From assembly GCF_000613945.1 (NCBI RefSeq), contig NZ_BAJY01000008.1, forward strand, positions 1 through 64,000: a stretch of 64,000 bases of DNA. The letters are read 5' to 3'. Origin of the DNA: Prevotella falsenii DSM 22864 = JCM 15124. GTDB lineage: Bacteria; Bacteroidota; Bacteroidia; Bacteroidales; Bacteroidaceae. Below the pieces are notes generated by a model that saw only the letters and a list, made by a program, of their open reading frames with translations, did no database searches and had not been told where the DNA came from. Every line of letters begins with the position of its first letter. Position 1 is the first letter of the stretch. The translations under genes and the position numbers were made by a program. This document shows, in pieces, positions 45,505 to 54,196 of the stretch.

Positions 45505-47439
45505 TTAACGGTTTATATGTATTTTCTTCGTAATAACTTTTGCGCCGTTCGTAGCCTTTACAACATAGAGTCCATTGCCTAATTGGCCGGTGCTAACCTT
45601 TCTGCCTGCAATATCGTAAATGCCTACAAGCTGATAGCCTTGCGACATAATCAGGCTGCCATTCACTACACGGAAGGCGTTGTTGGGGCTGTAAGTGTGT
45701 GATGTAATGCCTGATACGGAAGAGCAAAAAGCCTGTGTGGTATTGTAAACGGTGCGCTTAGCCACGTCTGCGTTGTAGTTGCTGACGAAAGAAACAACGC
45801 GCATATTGTTTACATTCCATTCCGGCTTTATGTTTACAGAGTAGGTCTTCTCGAAGTCGTAGCCTGAAATATCCAAGGCATCGCCCCATGCGTTACCGCT
45901 GAGCACGGCACGTATTACACCATTTTGCACAAAAACGTCCTTTCCTTGCTGCTGTGTACTCTTTATGCTGTCTTCTACAAGCCAAGTCGTTAGGCGTAAA
46001 TCGGTCTGCAATGGCATCTCGTTTGTTCCGGCATGGCCGCTGATTTTTACATTCAGTTTGTTGCCGTTGGCATCGGTTTGTGGCTCTGCTTTCAATGTAA
46101 CGAAAGAGTATTGGGATTTGGCTAAGTCAAGGAACTTAGCTACTTCCTCCTCGTTTGCAATGAAGTAGGCCGGTCCCGGGTCTTCAAGACCTGTTACAAT
46201 AATGCGGTCAGCGGCAATTGCAGGAACGAAAGTCTTTGATTTTCCGTATAGTTGTTCGTATTCTGTGTCTTGAGGAATACGGAACTGGTCCTTATGTTCC
46301 TTGTAGTCCAAGTGGTGTTTCACGCGGATAACGTCTTTGCGTGGGTTCAGAACATTGCTGTAAAGTTCGTCTGCCGTAGCGCATTCGTCGTAGCCTTCAG
46401 AGCTAAATTCCTCAAAGAGGACTGTACGTTCAACCGGTTTTGTACCTTCCTTGATAGCGAAACCTTTGGTCTCTTTTGAATTATCGCTCATATCAGGGTC
46501 GGTTGTACCGTTTACTTTTGTTACAGTAAAGGTGGCTGTGTAGTTTCCTTCTGCGGGAATAGGGATATTATCAAGTATTATCTGTTGAGGAATATTGTTT
46601 GGAACATTGAAGCCATTTAGTGTTATTTCTTTGCTCTGTACACCTTTTGCTGAAACGGTGACCGTGAGAGAATTTATAGGTGTTATGCCATTGTTCTGAA
46701 TATAAGCCATGTAAGACTTAGGCATGTTCTGTTCGACAAATTCACTACCATCTTCAGTTGTAAGTTTCATCAAAGATATATCATTGTTGGGAATATTGTC
46801 GCCCGATACAGCCACACGGATACAAAGGTTCTTGTCGATACCGGTTGTATTGTTGTACCAGTTGCCGTCATAGCCATACCAGTTCTTTCCCACTACGGAG
46901 TAAGGACTTTCGTCGAACAAAATGCAGTCGTATGCTTCTCCGTCGTTCAGGTAAAGCATGTAGCCGATATAGAGATCCATATCTTTCTTGATGGTTACAG
47001 GATTGCTGAATTTCATCTTGTTCCACCCCTCTGTGTAGGTTTTAGAGGAACCTTTTGCCAGTGTGGTTTCCTTCATGTAGTCCAAATCTGTGCATATAAA
47101 GTATTCAACTCTTTGTCCACGTTTTGGTTTAATGGCAAATTCAATTGCATCAATCTTGTCGCCAACATACTTGTTCAGCAGTTCCGGAGGGTAATGCGCA
47201 GCCGCATGGTAGGTATGTGAACCTGTTATTTGCGCAATAAGTCCTCGGCTAACCTCTGTGGTGCAGTAGCCGATGTGCATGCCCTCGCCCGAAGTTGGTG
47301 CGGTAAGACTTTGGTTTGAAGAGAGAAGTTGTCCTAATTTAAACGGATTTTCGTTTGCTGTTTGAGCAAACAAGCCTCCCCCCGTGAAGGGGAGACTTGC
47401 AAGCGATAACAGAAATATAGATTTTCTGATAGAGTTCAT
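45505..47439 (-). CDS. T9SS-secreted Omp28-like protein lacking CxxC
   Basis: 644 aa. Similar plan to the following gene (beta-rich N-terminus, Omp28-type domain near RTVLFEEFSSEGYDEC, C-terminal sorting domain VGIYDIAGRKVSTGQLGNGL and KKIHINR), but the expected CxxC is replaced by SSEGYDEC with only one cysteine. It is probably a non-redox paralogue. Separated by 13 bp and 2 bp from its neighbours. Confidence 0.82.
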   Translation of the reverse strand: MNSIRKSIFLLSLASLPFTGGGLFAQTANENPFKLGQLLSSNQSLTAPTSGEGMHIGYCTTEVSRGLIAQITGSHTYHAAAHYPPELLNKYVGDKIDAIEFAIKPKRGQRVEYFICTDLDYMKETTLAKGSSKTYTEGWNKMKFSNPVTIKKDMDLYIGYMLYLNDGEAYDCILFDESPYSVVGKNWYGYDGNWYNNTTGIDKNLCIRVAVSGDNIPNNDISLMKLTTEDGSEFVEQNMPKSYMAYIQNNGITPINSLTVTVSAKGVQSKEITLNGFNVPNNIPQQIILDNIPIPAEGNYTATFTVTKVNGTTDPDMSDNSKETKGFAIKEGTKPVERTVLFEEFSSEGYDECATADELYSNVLNPRKDVIRVKHHLDYKEHKDQFRIPQDTEYEQLYGKSKTFVPAIAADRIIVTGLEDPGPAYFIANEEEVAKFLDLAKSQYSFVTLKAEPQTDANGNKLNVKISGHAGTNEMPLQTDLRLTTWLVEDSIKSTQQQGKDVFVQNGVIRAVLSGNAWGDALDISGYDFEKTYSVNIKPEWNVNNMRVVSFVSNYNADVAKRTVYNTTQAFCSSVSGITSHTYSPNNAFRVVNGSLIMSQGYQLVGIYDIAGRKVSTGQLGNGLYVVKATNGAKVITKKIHINR

Positions 47440-47441
47440 TG

Positions 47442-50400
47442 TTATTTTACATTAAGTTTTACACTGGTAGCTGCACCATTCCGGTCGATAGTGCGAACGA
47501 TGTAAAGGCCTGTAGGCAAGTTGAGTTTTGTCTTTTCGTTGCCTGAAACTTTGACAGTCTTGACGAGTTTGCCATCTACTGAGTAGAAGTTGGCAATCTG
47601 AATGTCCTTCATGAAAGTCATTATGCCGCTGTTAGCATCGTAGAAGAATGTCTTGCCTGCTACGTATGTGTTGTTGATACTGTTTGGAACATCAATTCCA
47701 AGATAGAGAATTGGAGCTGACCTGTAAACGTGCGACTTGGTTGCATCAAACGGAGACTTGTTTGAATACTCCAATGTACGGTAGTTATTTGCGGTGTTAT
47801 TCCAATTGCTGTTGAACACTTTGTAAAGTGCACAGAACTGAATGTCAGATGGTACGGCACCTTCTTTGTCGAATACTACAACAAGGTTCTTTGTGTTGTC
47901 GTACTTGAAAGGAGTGTTGAGGTCGAACGCCAAGATGTTGTCGCGACCCGGTTGGAGTGTAAATGTACCATCGTAAACGAGAGTTAGCTCGTTTTCCGGC
48001 AACCATTCATCGTTAGTTGTGAAATTCTTCTTGTCTGTGTGGCCAAGGTAAATCTTCACATTGAATGGGTCGGTTCTGTCGGTCAGGTTATCGTTTGAGT
48101 TGTAGATGTAGCCCAGACGCTTGATTTGACCACCCTTTTCTGCATTGACTTCAGTAGAAAGGTAAACAGACTGCGTCTTTTCATATGCATCGCTGTTAAG
48201 ACAAGGACCGTGAGTATCTTCTTTTTCGTCCTTTCCACTGGTAACGATATTGGTCCATGGAGTTGTGCCGGCAGGATAAACCTTGATATGTGCAATGGCA
48301 GTTGTATCGTTCTTGTGGTCTTGGTCGCCCTCGAGGTCTACTACAGCGAAGAAGTCGAACATACCGTCTTTGGTTGGTTTGAATGTTACAGGAATATCTG
48401 CTACCTTACCGGCTTCTATTGTTGGAACTTCTGTTGTTTCGCCAACAAGTGTCTTGGTGCCTTCGTCGTCGCAATATACCTTAACGCTATATTTGCTCTG
48501 AGTCTTGGAACCTACATTGCGTACTTTAACGGTACATTTATTGTTATAGTCGGCAACTGCTTCCTGAATGCCGTCAATAGAGAATGCTTTTAAGTCATTT
48601 TCTGCAACGTAGTCTACATTGATACCAAAGAGTTTAAAACAGTTGTATTGGTTATGAGTTGCAACAGACATACCGAAGTAGTATGTTCCTGTAGTTGGTG
48701 CTGTGAACATATCTTCGAATTTCTCGCGAGTGTACATATTCTCGTAAGAGTAATCCTTAAGTTCTCTGAGTACTTGTGCTCCTGAGAGGTCTTCTCCGCT
48801 TGTACCCATTGTTAACTTTAAGTCGAATGGAGCTTCTCTTTGGTGTCCGTAGAAGTCGGTCGTGATACGATAAGTCTTACCACCTTCGAGCTTGAGAGGA
48901 GGTGAAGTAACAAATCCGTCGGCTTCACTGTAATTGCTATAGCCTATCAAACACTTAGAGCCCTCGTCATATCCTCCACAGTAATAGAAGTAGATGACAC
49001 GGTCGTTCGGGCAATACCAACGATTGGCATCGTCTTGGCTCTCAAATTTCAAATCGATAGGAGTTACTAATGCACTACCTGCCATAATGCCTTCAGATTC
49101 TACAATACCACCTTCGCCGGCATTGCTCTTTGCTTGAATCTTATAAGAGTATTTTTGCTGTTCGCCCAAAGTGTTGTCTTCGTATGTTGTTCCGGATAGA
49201 TCTTTTGCTACAACCACCTTGTCGGGCATACGTGTTAAAGTATAAGTAAGTTCTGATTCTTTGATGTAGCCATTGTTTATGCCCTTTGTGGGAGCCTTCC
49301 AAGACAACTCTATGCCGGTGCCTTTTCTCTTTATTTGAATGTCTTGAACAATTCCGGGAACATCTATACCCATGAAACAACGCACGCTATCGGGCACACC
49401 CTTCTCGCCGTTAGCGAGTGAAGCAACAACATAATAAGTATTAATACCGGAATATGGGTGCTCGTCTACGTATTTCATAGGTTTGCCCATCATATTCGTT
49501 GCATCTACAGTAGCAATGAGGTCGGCATTAGTAGCAGAGAGCAATGTTGCTGTTGGGGTAAGTTCGGTTGTTGCAACATTCTGCTTTTTGCGATACACCA
49601 ATACTTCCTTGAGGTCTTTCAGGTCGCTCTTATTCCATGCCTTGGTTGGGTTTACCCATTTAATGGTATCGACCATTGCACCGTTGATGTCTGCTTGAGC
49701 ATCAATATTAGATACCTGTGCAGGTGCTACGCGGCTATCTGCAGTCATATAAGGAATGGTAAGACCTACAAAAGAGTTGCCAACGTTGAACCATGATGTG
49801 CTCTTGTAGACTCCGGTTTCAGTGTTAAGCGTATAGATTGTTGTTGCACCATGCTCTCCAACGGGTATCCACCAAAGATTTCCAGTAGTATAATCGAAAC
49901 TCATAGTACCAAAGTATCTTTGGATATAGACTTCGCCCCATTCGCTCTTACATTCGGCAGCGGCGACTTCATTGAGATTAGTATCAAACTTAACGATTTC
50001 TGTTCCAACGATAGTTACGTCTTCAGCACTCTTTGCTTTCGGACGTATCATATAACAGTTACCGTCGTAGTCGAAGCAGAAATTATAATAAACTTGTTCT
50101 AAACTCTTAACTTTTGAGAATTCACCGGTTTCTTTATTGAGGGTATAAATTGTAGAGAAAGCTTTTACTATTTTATCCTCTCCATCAATATTTTTGGTTT
50201 CATAATCTTTACCGAGACCGTAAATCTGCTTTGAAACGGGATCATAGCTCAACGCATAGATATCATAACCATTATACCATTTGTCCTTTTCATCTTCGTT
50301 AAAGGTATAGATGGTTGTGGTATCGCCTGTTGCGACGTCCATCTTTGCAAAGTAAAGTGGTTGTACGCCATAGGTGTAAGAGTGTCCGAAGATTACATAA

Positions 50401-50738
50401 CAGTCTTTTCCATCGTATGCAGAACAAAGAGGACCATGAGCCTGAAATTGGTCATTCTCCGGTGTGAAGTTCTTTATAGTTTCAAACTCTGAGGCTTTAG
50501 ATGTAAGGAATCTAATCCAACCACGTTTTTTGCTTTGGCCTACTAATTGCCCCGCATACATCGTTACTCCTTTTGCCTTGTCATCAATCGCCTGAGGTGT
50601 ACGAGGGGGTGGAGCCATCATAGTAGGCAATAGAGGCTTCTCTCCCAATTTAGGGAAACTTTTGATTGTCGTTTGTCCCAAAGTTGGTGTAGCCACCAAA
50701 CTTGCGAACAAAAGGCCTGCTAAATAAGAATGTTTCAT
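47442..50738 (-). CDS. Large T9SS-secreted adhesin-like protein
   Basis: 1098 aa. Signal peptide; an N-terminal beta-propeller-like region (about 60-340); two fibronectin-type-III-like segments (PAQVSNIDAQADINGAM; VPGIVQDIQIKRKGTGIELS); a choice-of-anchor-J/cleaved-adhesin domain (about 565-735, FYYCGG, FVTSPPLKLEGGKTYRI); a CARDB-like domain (about 740-830); and a C-terminal sorting domain (FYSVDGKLVKTVKVSG, LPTGLYIVRTID). Similar layout occurs in surface haemagglutinin-type proteins. Its own paralogue is next in the operon. Confidence 0.82.
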   Translation of the reverse strand: MKHSYLAGLLFASLVATPTLGQTTIKSFPKLGEKPLLPTMMAPPPRTPQAIDDKAKGVTMYAGQLVGQSKKRGWIRFLTSKASEFETIKNFTPENDQFQAHGPLCSAYDGKDCYVIFGHSYTYGVQPLYFAKMDVATGDTTTIYTFNEDEKDKWYNGYDIYALSYDPVSKQIYGLGKDYETKNIDGEDKIVKAFSTIYTLNKETGEFSKVKSLEQVYYNFCFDYDGNCYMIRPKAKSAEDVTIVGTEIVKFDTNLNEVAAAECKSEWGEVYIQRYFGTMSFDYTTGNLWWIPVGEHGATTIYTLNTETGVYKSTSWFNVGNSFVGLTIPYMTADSRVAPAQVSNIDAQADINGAMVDTIKWVNPTKAWNKSDLKDLKEVLVYRKKQNVATTELTPTATLLSATNADLIATVDATNMMGKPMKYVDEHPYSGINTYYVVASLANGEKGVPDSVRCFMGIDVPGIVQDIQIKRKGTGIELSWKAPTKGINNGYIKESELTYTLTRMPDKVVVAKDLSGTTYEDNTLGEQQKYSYKIQAKSNAGEGGIVESEGIMAGSALVTPIDLKFESQDDANRWYCPNDRVIYFYYCGGYDEGSKCLIGYSNYSEADGFVTSPPLKLEGGKTYRITTDFYGHQREAPFDLKLTMGTSGEDLSGAQVLRELKDYSYENMYTREKFEDMFTAPTTGTYYFGMSVATHNQYNCFKLFGINVDYVAENDLKAFSIDGIQEAVADYNNKCTVKVRNVGSKTQSKYSVKVYCDDEGTKTLVGETTEVPTIEAGKVADIPVTFKPTKDGMFDFFAVVDLEGDQDHKNDTTAIAHIKVYPAGTTPWTNIVTSGKDEKEDTHGPCLNSDAYEKTQSVYLSTEVNAEKGGQIKRLGYIYNSNDNLTDRTDPFNVKIYLGHTDKKNFTTNDEWLPENELTLVYDGTFTLQPGRDNILAFDLNTPFKYDNTKNLVVVFDKEGAVPSDIQFCALYKVFNSNWNNTANNYRTLEYSNKSPFDATKSHVYRSAPILYLGIDVPNSINNTYVAGKTFFYDANSGIMTFMKDIQIANFYSVDGKLVKTVKVSGNEKTKLNLPTGLYIVRTIDRNGAATSVKLNVK

Positions 50739-50787
50739 GTTTAATAATAATTTTAAGTTAAAATGGTATGATAATATCTCTCTATCT

Positions 50788-53700
50788 CTATTTCTTAAGA
50801 ATTTTTATCGTGTGAGTAATTCCATTCTCGGTGGCTTTCAATAAATAAATACCGGCCGGAATGGTTTCAATGTTGATTTTGTCTGTATTCTTAGCTGACA
50901 TTATAGTAGCCCCGGAAATGTTCATTATTTCTATCCGATTGCATACAGAAGAAGCATACAGCATGTTGTTCTTTTGGATAACCTTAAACGAATTGTTGCC
51001 TATCGTGAGGATACCGGCTGGGTTGTTGTCCTTATACTCTAACATCAAGAAAGGAATATACTCTGAAATAAAAATCTCTTTCTCATTAATAGTTTCCGTC
51101 TTATTGTCATATTTTGCTGAACGAGCATCGCCTTTAGGCATATCAAAATGCCATTCAGGGTGTTGTGAACCGGTTAAAACGTTATCACCCGGAAGAGCCT
51201 CGAACTTGAAAATGACATTTCCTCCCATATACTTGAACGGTGTATCGAATACTATTTTCAACTCCTTGTTTTCTCCTGTGCCTTCAAGCGTAATGTTTCC
51301 TTCGTACACTTTTGTCCAATCAGTTGTATCAAAGAACCCAAGATACCCCGAGTCGGGAGCTTTCATATTATTGCGCTCTGTTGTTTTCATCGAAATCTTG
51401 GCTGGGAATGTGTAAGGAGAATTGTTCTTCCCATTATATTTGAATTGTATGGCAGTTATGTCAATATTCTTCTTTCGTATTTCGTTTTCAAGATACAAGC
51501 ATTGCGCTTGCGCGTATGGTGAAAGTAAATAGAACGGCATTACCCAACCGGAACTGACATCGGTGTTAAGTGTAAGCCACATATCTGCATCAGCGGCAGC
51601 CACTTTTACTTTCAAAGGCTTCGTCAGAGCATTGTCTGCCGGATAAGTATCGCCTGCAAGAACGACACGTGCTGAAACGTTCACTTCGCCCTCAGTCTTG
51701 GGAGTCCAATATATCATAGTTGTAGTTGTAGCATCGGGAGTGATGGAACTTCCCTTTGCACTTCCCAATACTTCTTGCGTATCGGTGTTGAACAATTCCA
51801 CTACATAATCATTTACAGTTGCCGAACCTTCATTACCTATGGTAGCAATGAAAGATTGTTCCACGTTGCAATTCGCTGTAATCGACCCTTTCAGTTCTTT
51901 TATGCTAAGATCCTTCTCGCTATACTCGCGTAAAGAAACATCTTTCAGGAAGATTTGCCCTTTAAGTGCTTCTGAACAAGCGTGGAAAGCGATGTGCCCA
52001 TTTCCCGTTTCGCTTGGTGTGAATAAGTCTTTTCCGTAGTAATAGTTTCCGGAAGAAGTGTGGAACTCTTCCAAATCCTTAATCAACGTAGATAGCTTCT
52101 CTGGTGTTGGCTGTGTACCATAGAATACTTTCATCTTCTCCATTACCGGTTTGTGTGTCGCCGGGTCTATCCAGTTTGCCGAAAAGTAAGTGTATCTTAA
52201 CTGATATTTCTTGTTTTTAGAGAATGCCAAAGGTGGAGAAACCAACCAATCGTCAGCACTCTTTTCGCTGCGGTCGTACATTGCGCAAGCAGAAGTTTCG
52301 TTGAAGCTCCACGACATACCGTCTTGGTTGTTGTCGATGATGGTCCATTTGTCGAACTCGTCTTTTGCGCCAAGACTCGAGATAAACGGAATTGTCTCTA
52401 TCGAACCAAAAGCAACGATGTTGGAAGTGGCAGAAAGTCCTTTACCTTTCTTGTTGCAAGCCGTTACAACATAGCTGTAACCTGCATGGCTTTTCACGTT
52501 GTCTTTCACCGAACGTGCGGCAGTTCCGGTAACAATCTTCACGCTATCGGGCAAGCGCATTACATCGTAGGTGAGGGTTGAGTTGTCGAAATACCCATCG
52601 TGCGCACCTGTTGTCGGTTCGTTCCAAGTAATAGTACCTTCCGTTCCGTTTGCTACAAGTTTGACATTTACGGGTGCACCCGGTACGTCTTCGCCAACGA
52701 AAGCAGCTGCTTCTTTATAAACGCCATCTCCGTGCGTATTGTAAGGCACCACCTTATATATATAGTAGCCTTCAGAAAGTTCAGTGTCTTTCCAAGTCAT
52801 CTGCTCGCCTTTTCCTGTCATATTTAAAGTTTTGACGAGTTCATTATTGCGGTAAATTTTTATTCCGTCAATGGTTGTCAAACTCTTATTACGGTAATTG
52901 AGAGTTGGGGTTGTCCAAGACAAGGTGGCATTGTTGGCTCCTTGTTCTCCAGCTTTTATAGCAAGACCCTTTACAAACGACGGTGCTTCGTCTGCCACAT
53001 ATTGGTACGAAATAGCCATTGAAAGCAATTGCAATTCATCTACTATGAGTTTTTGGCTCATTGAAGTTCCTGTTTCAGGATTTAATTCTACCAAATATGA
53101 TTTTCCGTCAGCTGCCTGAGCCGCCCACCACAAACGGTGTGTGGTCTTGTCAAATTCCATCGACTGACTGTAGTTGCCAATGTTGATGCCTGTGCCTGTT
53201 GCAGGACTTATGGTTTCTACCGTACAAGTTTGTTTCCCTGCATCTATGGAACTTTGATTTATTTTTACGAGAAAGGATTTTTGAATATCTCTTTCACATG
53301 TTACGGCATATAAGAAACCGTTGTCTGCAGAAAGTGTGAAGAAAGGCTTGTTGATAGTTGCAACCTTAGCCAATGCGAAGGTTGTATTATTGATTTCATA
53401 CAAGTCAGTGGTAAATTTGTCTGTATCATAGTGCATTCCGAAAATCTTTTGGGTCTTCGGGTCATAAGTCATTTCGTCCAAAATCAGTATCGGTGTATTC
53501 TCCGGGAAGGTAGTTTTACTTTCGTATTCACCTGTTATCGGGTCTATGATACTTATTCCCTTGGGCATAAGCACATTCGAATACAATGTGGTTTCATAAG
53601 CAATATATTTATTCTCAACGTATGTTCCTGCTGTAAAGACAGGTGTTTTCCCCAATATAGTGCCATAATCTTTTATCAAAGTGTATTTGTTGGGAAAATC

Positions 53701-53895
53701 TGTTCTGAAACCGGTCAGTCCATTGGTGCGGTATTTCATGTCATAGCGCAGATAACCACAGATTTCTGCTTCTCCGTCAGGCACATTATATATAGGTACT
53801 CTGTTTTCGTGAATGCCTGTTTTTAAAGGTTGTGCACTACAAAGGCTGTTAATTCCAAATAGAATTGATAATACAATAAGTAACTTTTTTTTCAT
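50788..53895 (-). CDS. Large T9SS-secreted adhesin-like protein, paralogue
   Basis: 1035 aa, first gene of the four-gene minus-strand operon. Same order of parts as the following gene: signal peptide, propeller-like region, Fn3-like domains (PGAPVNVKLVANGTEGTITW), choice-of-anchor-J domain (KKYQLRYTYFSANW), CARDB-like domain, sorting domain (NRIEIMNISGATIMSAKNTD, IPAGIYLLKATENG). Secretion by T9SS and surface display or release are expected. Spacing of 49 bp to the next gene. Confidence 0.82.
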   Translation of the reverse strand: MKKKLLIVLSILFGINSLCSAQPLKTGIHENRVPIYNVPDGEAEICGYLRYDMKYRTNGLTGFRTDFPNKYTLIKDYGTILGKTPVFTAGTYVENKYIAYETTLYSNVLMPKGISIIDPITGEYESKTTFPENTPILILDEMTYDPKTQKIFGMHYDTDKFTTDLYEINNTTFALAKVATINKPFFTLSADNGFLYAVTCERDIQKSFLVKINQSSIDAGKQTCTVETISPATGTGINIGNYSQSMEFDKTTHRLWWAAQAADGKSYLVELNPETGTSMSQKLIVDELQLLSMAISYQYVADEAPSFVKGLAIKAGEQGANNATLSWTTPTLNYRNKSLTTIDGIKIYRNNELVKTLNMTGKGEQMTWKDTELSEGYYIYKVVPYNTHGDGVYKEAAAFVGEDVPGAPVNVKLVANGTEGTITWNEPTTGAHDGYFDNSTLTYDVMRLPDSVKIVTGTAARSVKDNVKSHAGYSYVVTACNKKGKGLSATSNIVAFGSIETIPFISSLGAKDEFDKWTIIDNNQDGMSWSFNETSACAMYDRSEKSADDWLVSPPLAFSKNKKYQLRYTYFSANWIDPATHKPVMEKMKVFYGTQPTPEKLSTLIKDLEEFHTSSGNYYYGKDLFTPSETGNGHIAFHACSEALKGQIFLKDVSLREYSEKDLSIKELKGSITANCNVEQSFIATIGNEGSATVNDYVVELFNTDTQEVLGSAKGSSITPDATTTTMIYWTPKTEGEVNVSARVVLAGDTYPADNALTKPLKVKVAAADADMWLTLNTDVSSGWVMPFYLLSPYAQAQCLYLENEIRKKNIDITAIQFKYNGKNNSPYTFPAKISMKTTERNNMKAPDSGYLGFFDTTDWTKVYEGNITLEGTGENKELKIVFDTPFKYMGGNVIFKFEALPGDNVLTGSQHPEWHFDMPKGDARSAKYDNKTETINEKEIFISEYIPFLMLEYKDNNPAGILTIGNNSFKVIQKNNMLYASSVCNRIEIMNISGATIMSAKNTDKINIETIPAGIYLLKATENGITHTIKILKK

Positions 53896-54196
53896 ATGTA
53901 ACTGCTTTTAGGTAGGTTTTGGCTTATAGCGTTTGGGGTAAAGTTACGGCTTTTTTATAAATTCAAGTGCGTTTTTAAAAACGTAGAGTGTATTTTTTAT
54001 CATTAAATAACAAAACAGGGCGTTATCAGACTTTTCGTTATACAATAATTAACTAATAGGAGCTTTATTCCCGCCAAACCGTTCTAAATGTCTTAAATTT
54101 TAACAATTCGGCATGTTTATACGGTTTATATTCCGTATAAGATGAAATAATAAAAGGTTTTGGAGAAGTTTCCAAAACCTTTTACCGTTGATTATC
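53896..54196. other. Intergenic gap, promoter side of the client operon
   Basis: 301 bp. Contains the terminator at 54152-54183 for the protease gene and AT-rich sequence that must hold the promoter of the client operon. I see no clear TAnnTTTG element and no repeat. Confidence 0.5.
54152..54183 (-). terminator. Terminator of the tricorn-like protease gene
   Basis: Perfect 13-bp stem AAAAGGTTTTGGA / TCCAAAACCTTTT with a 6-nt loop, 14 bp after the stop of the minus-strand protease gene. Confidence 0.88.
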
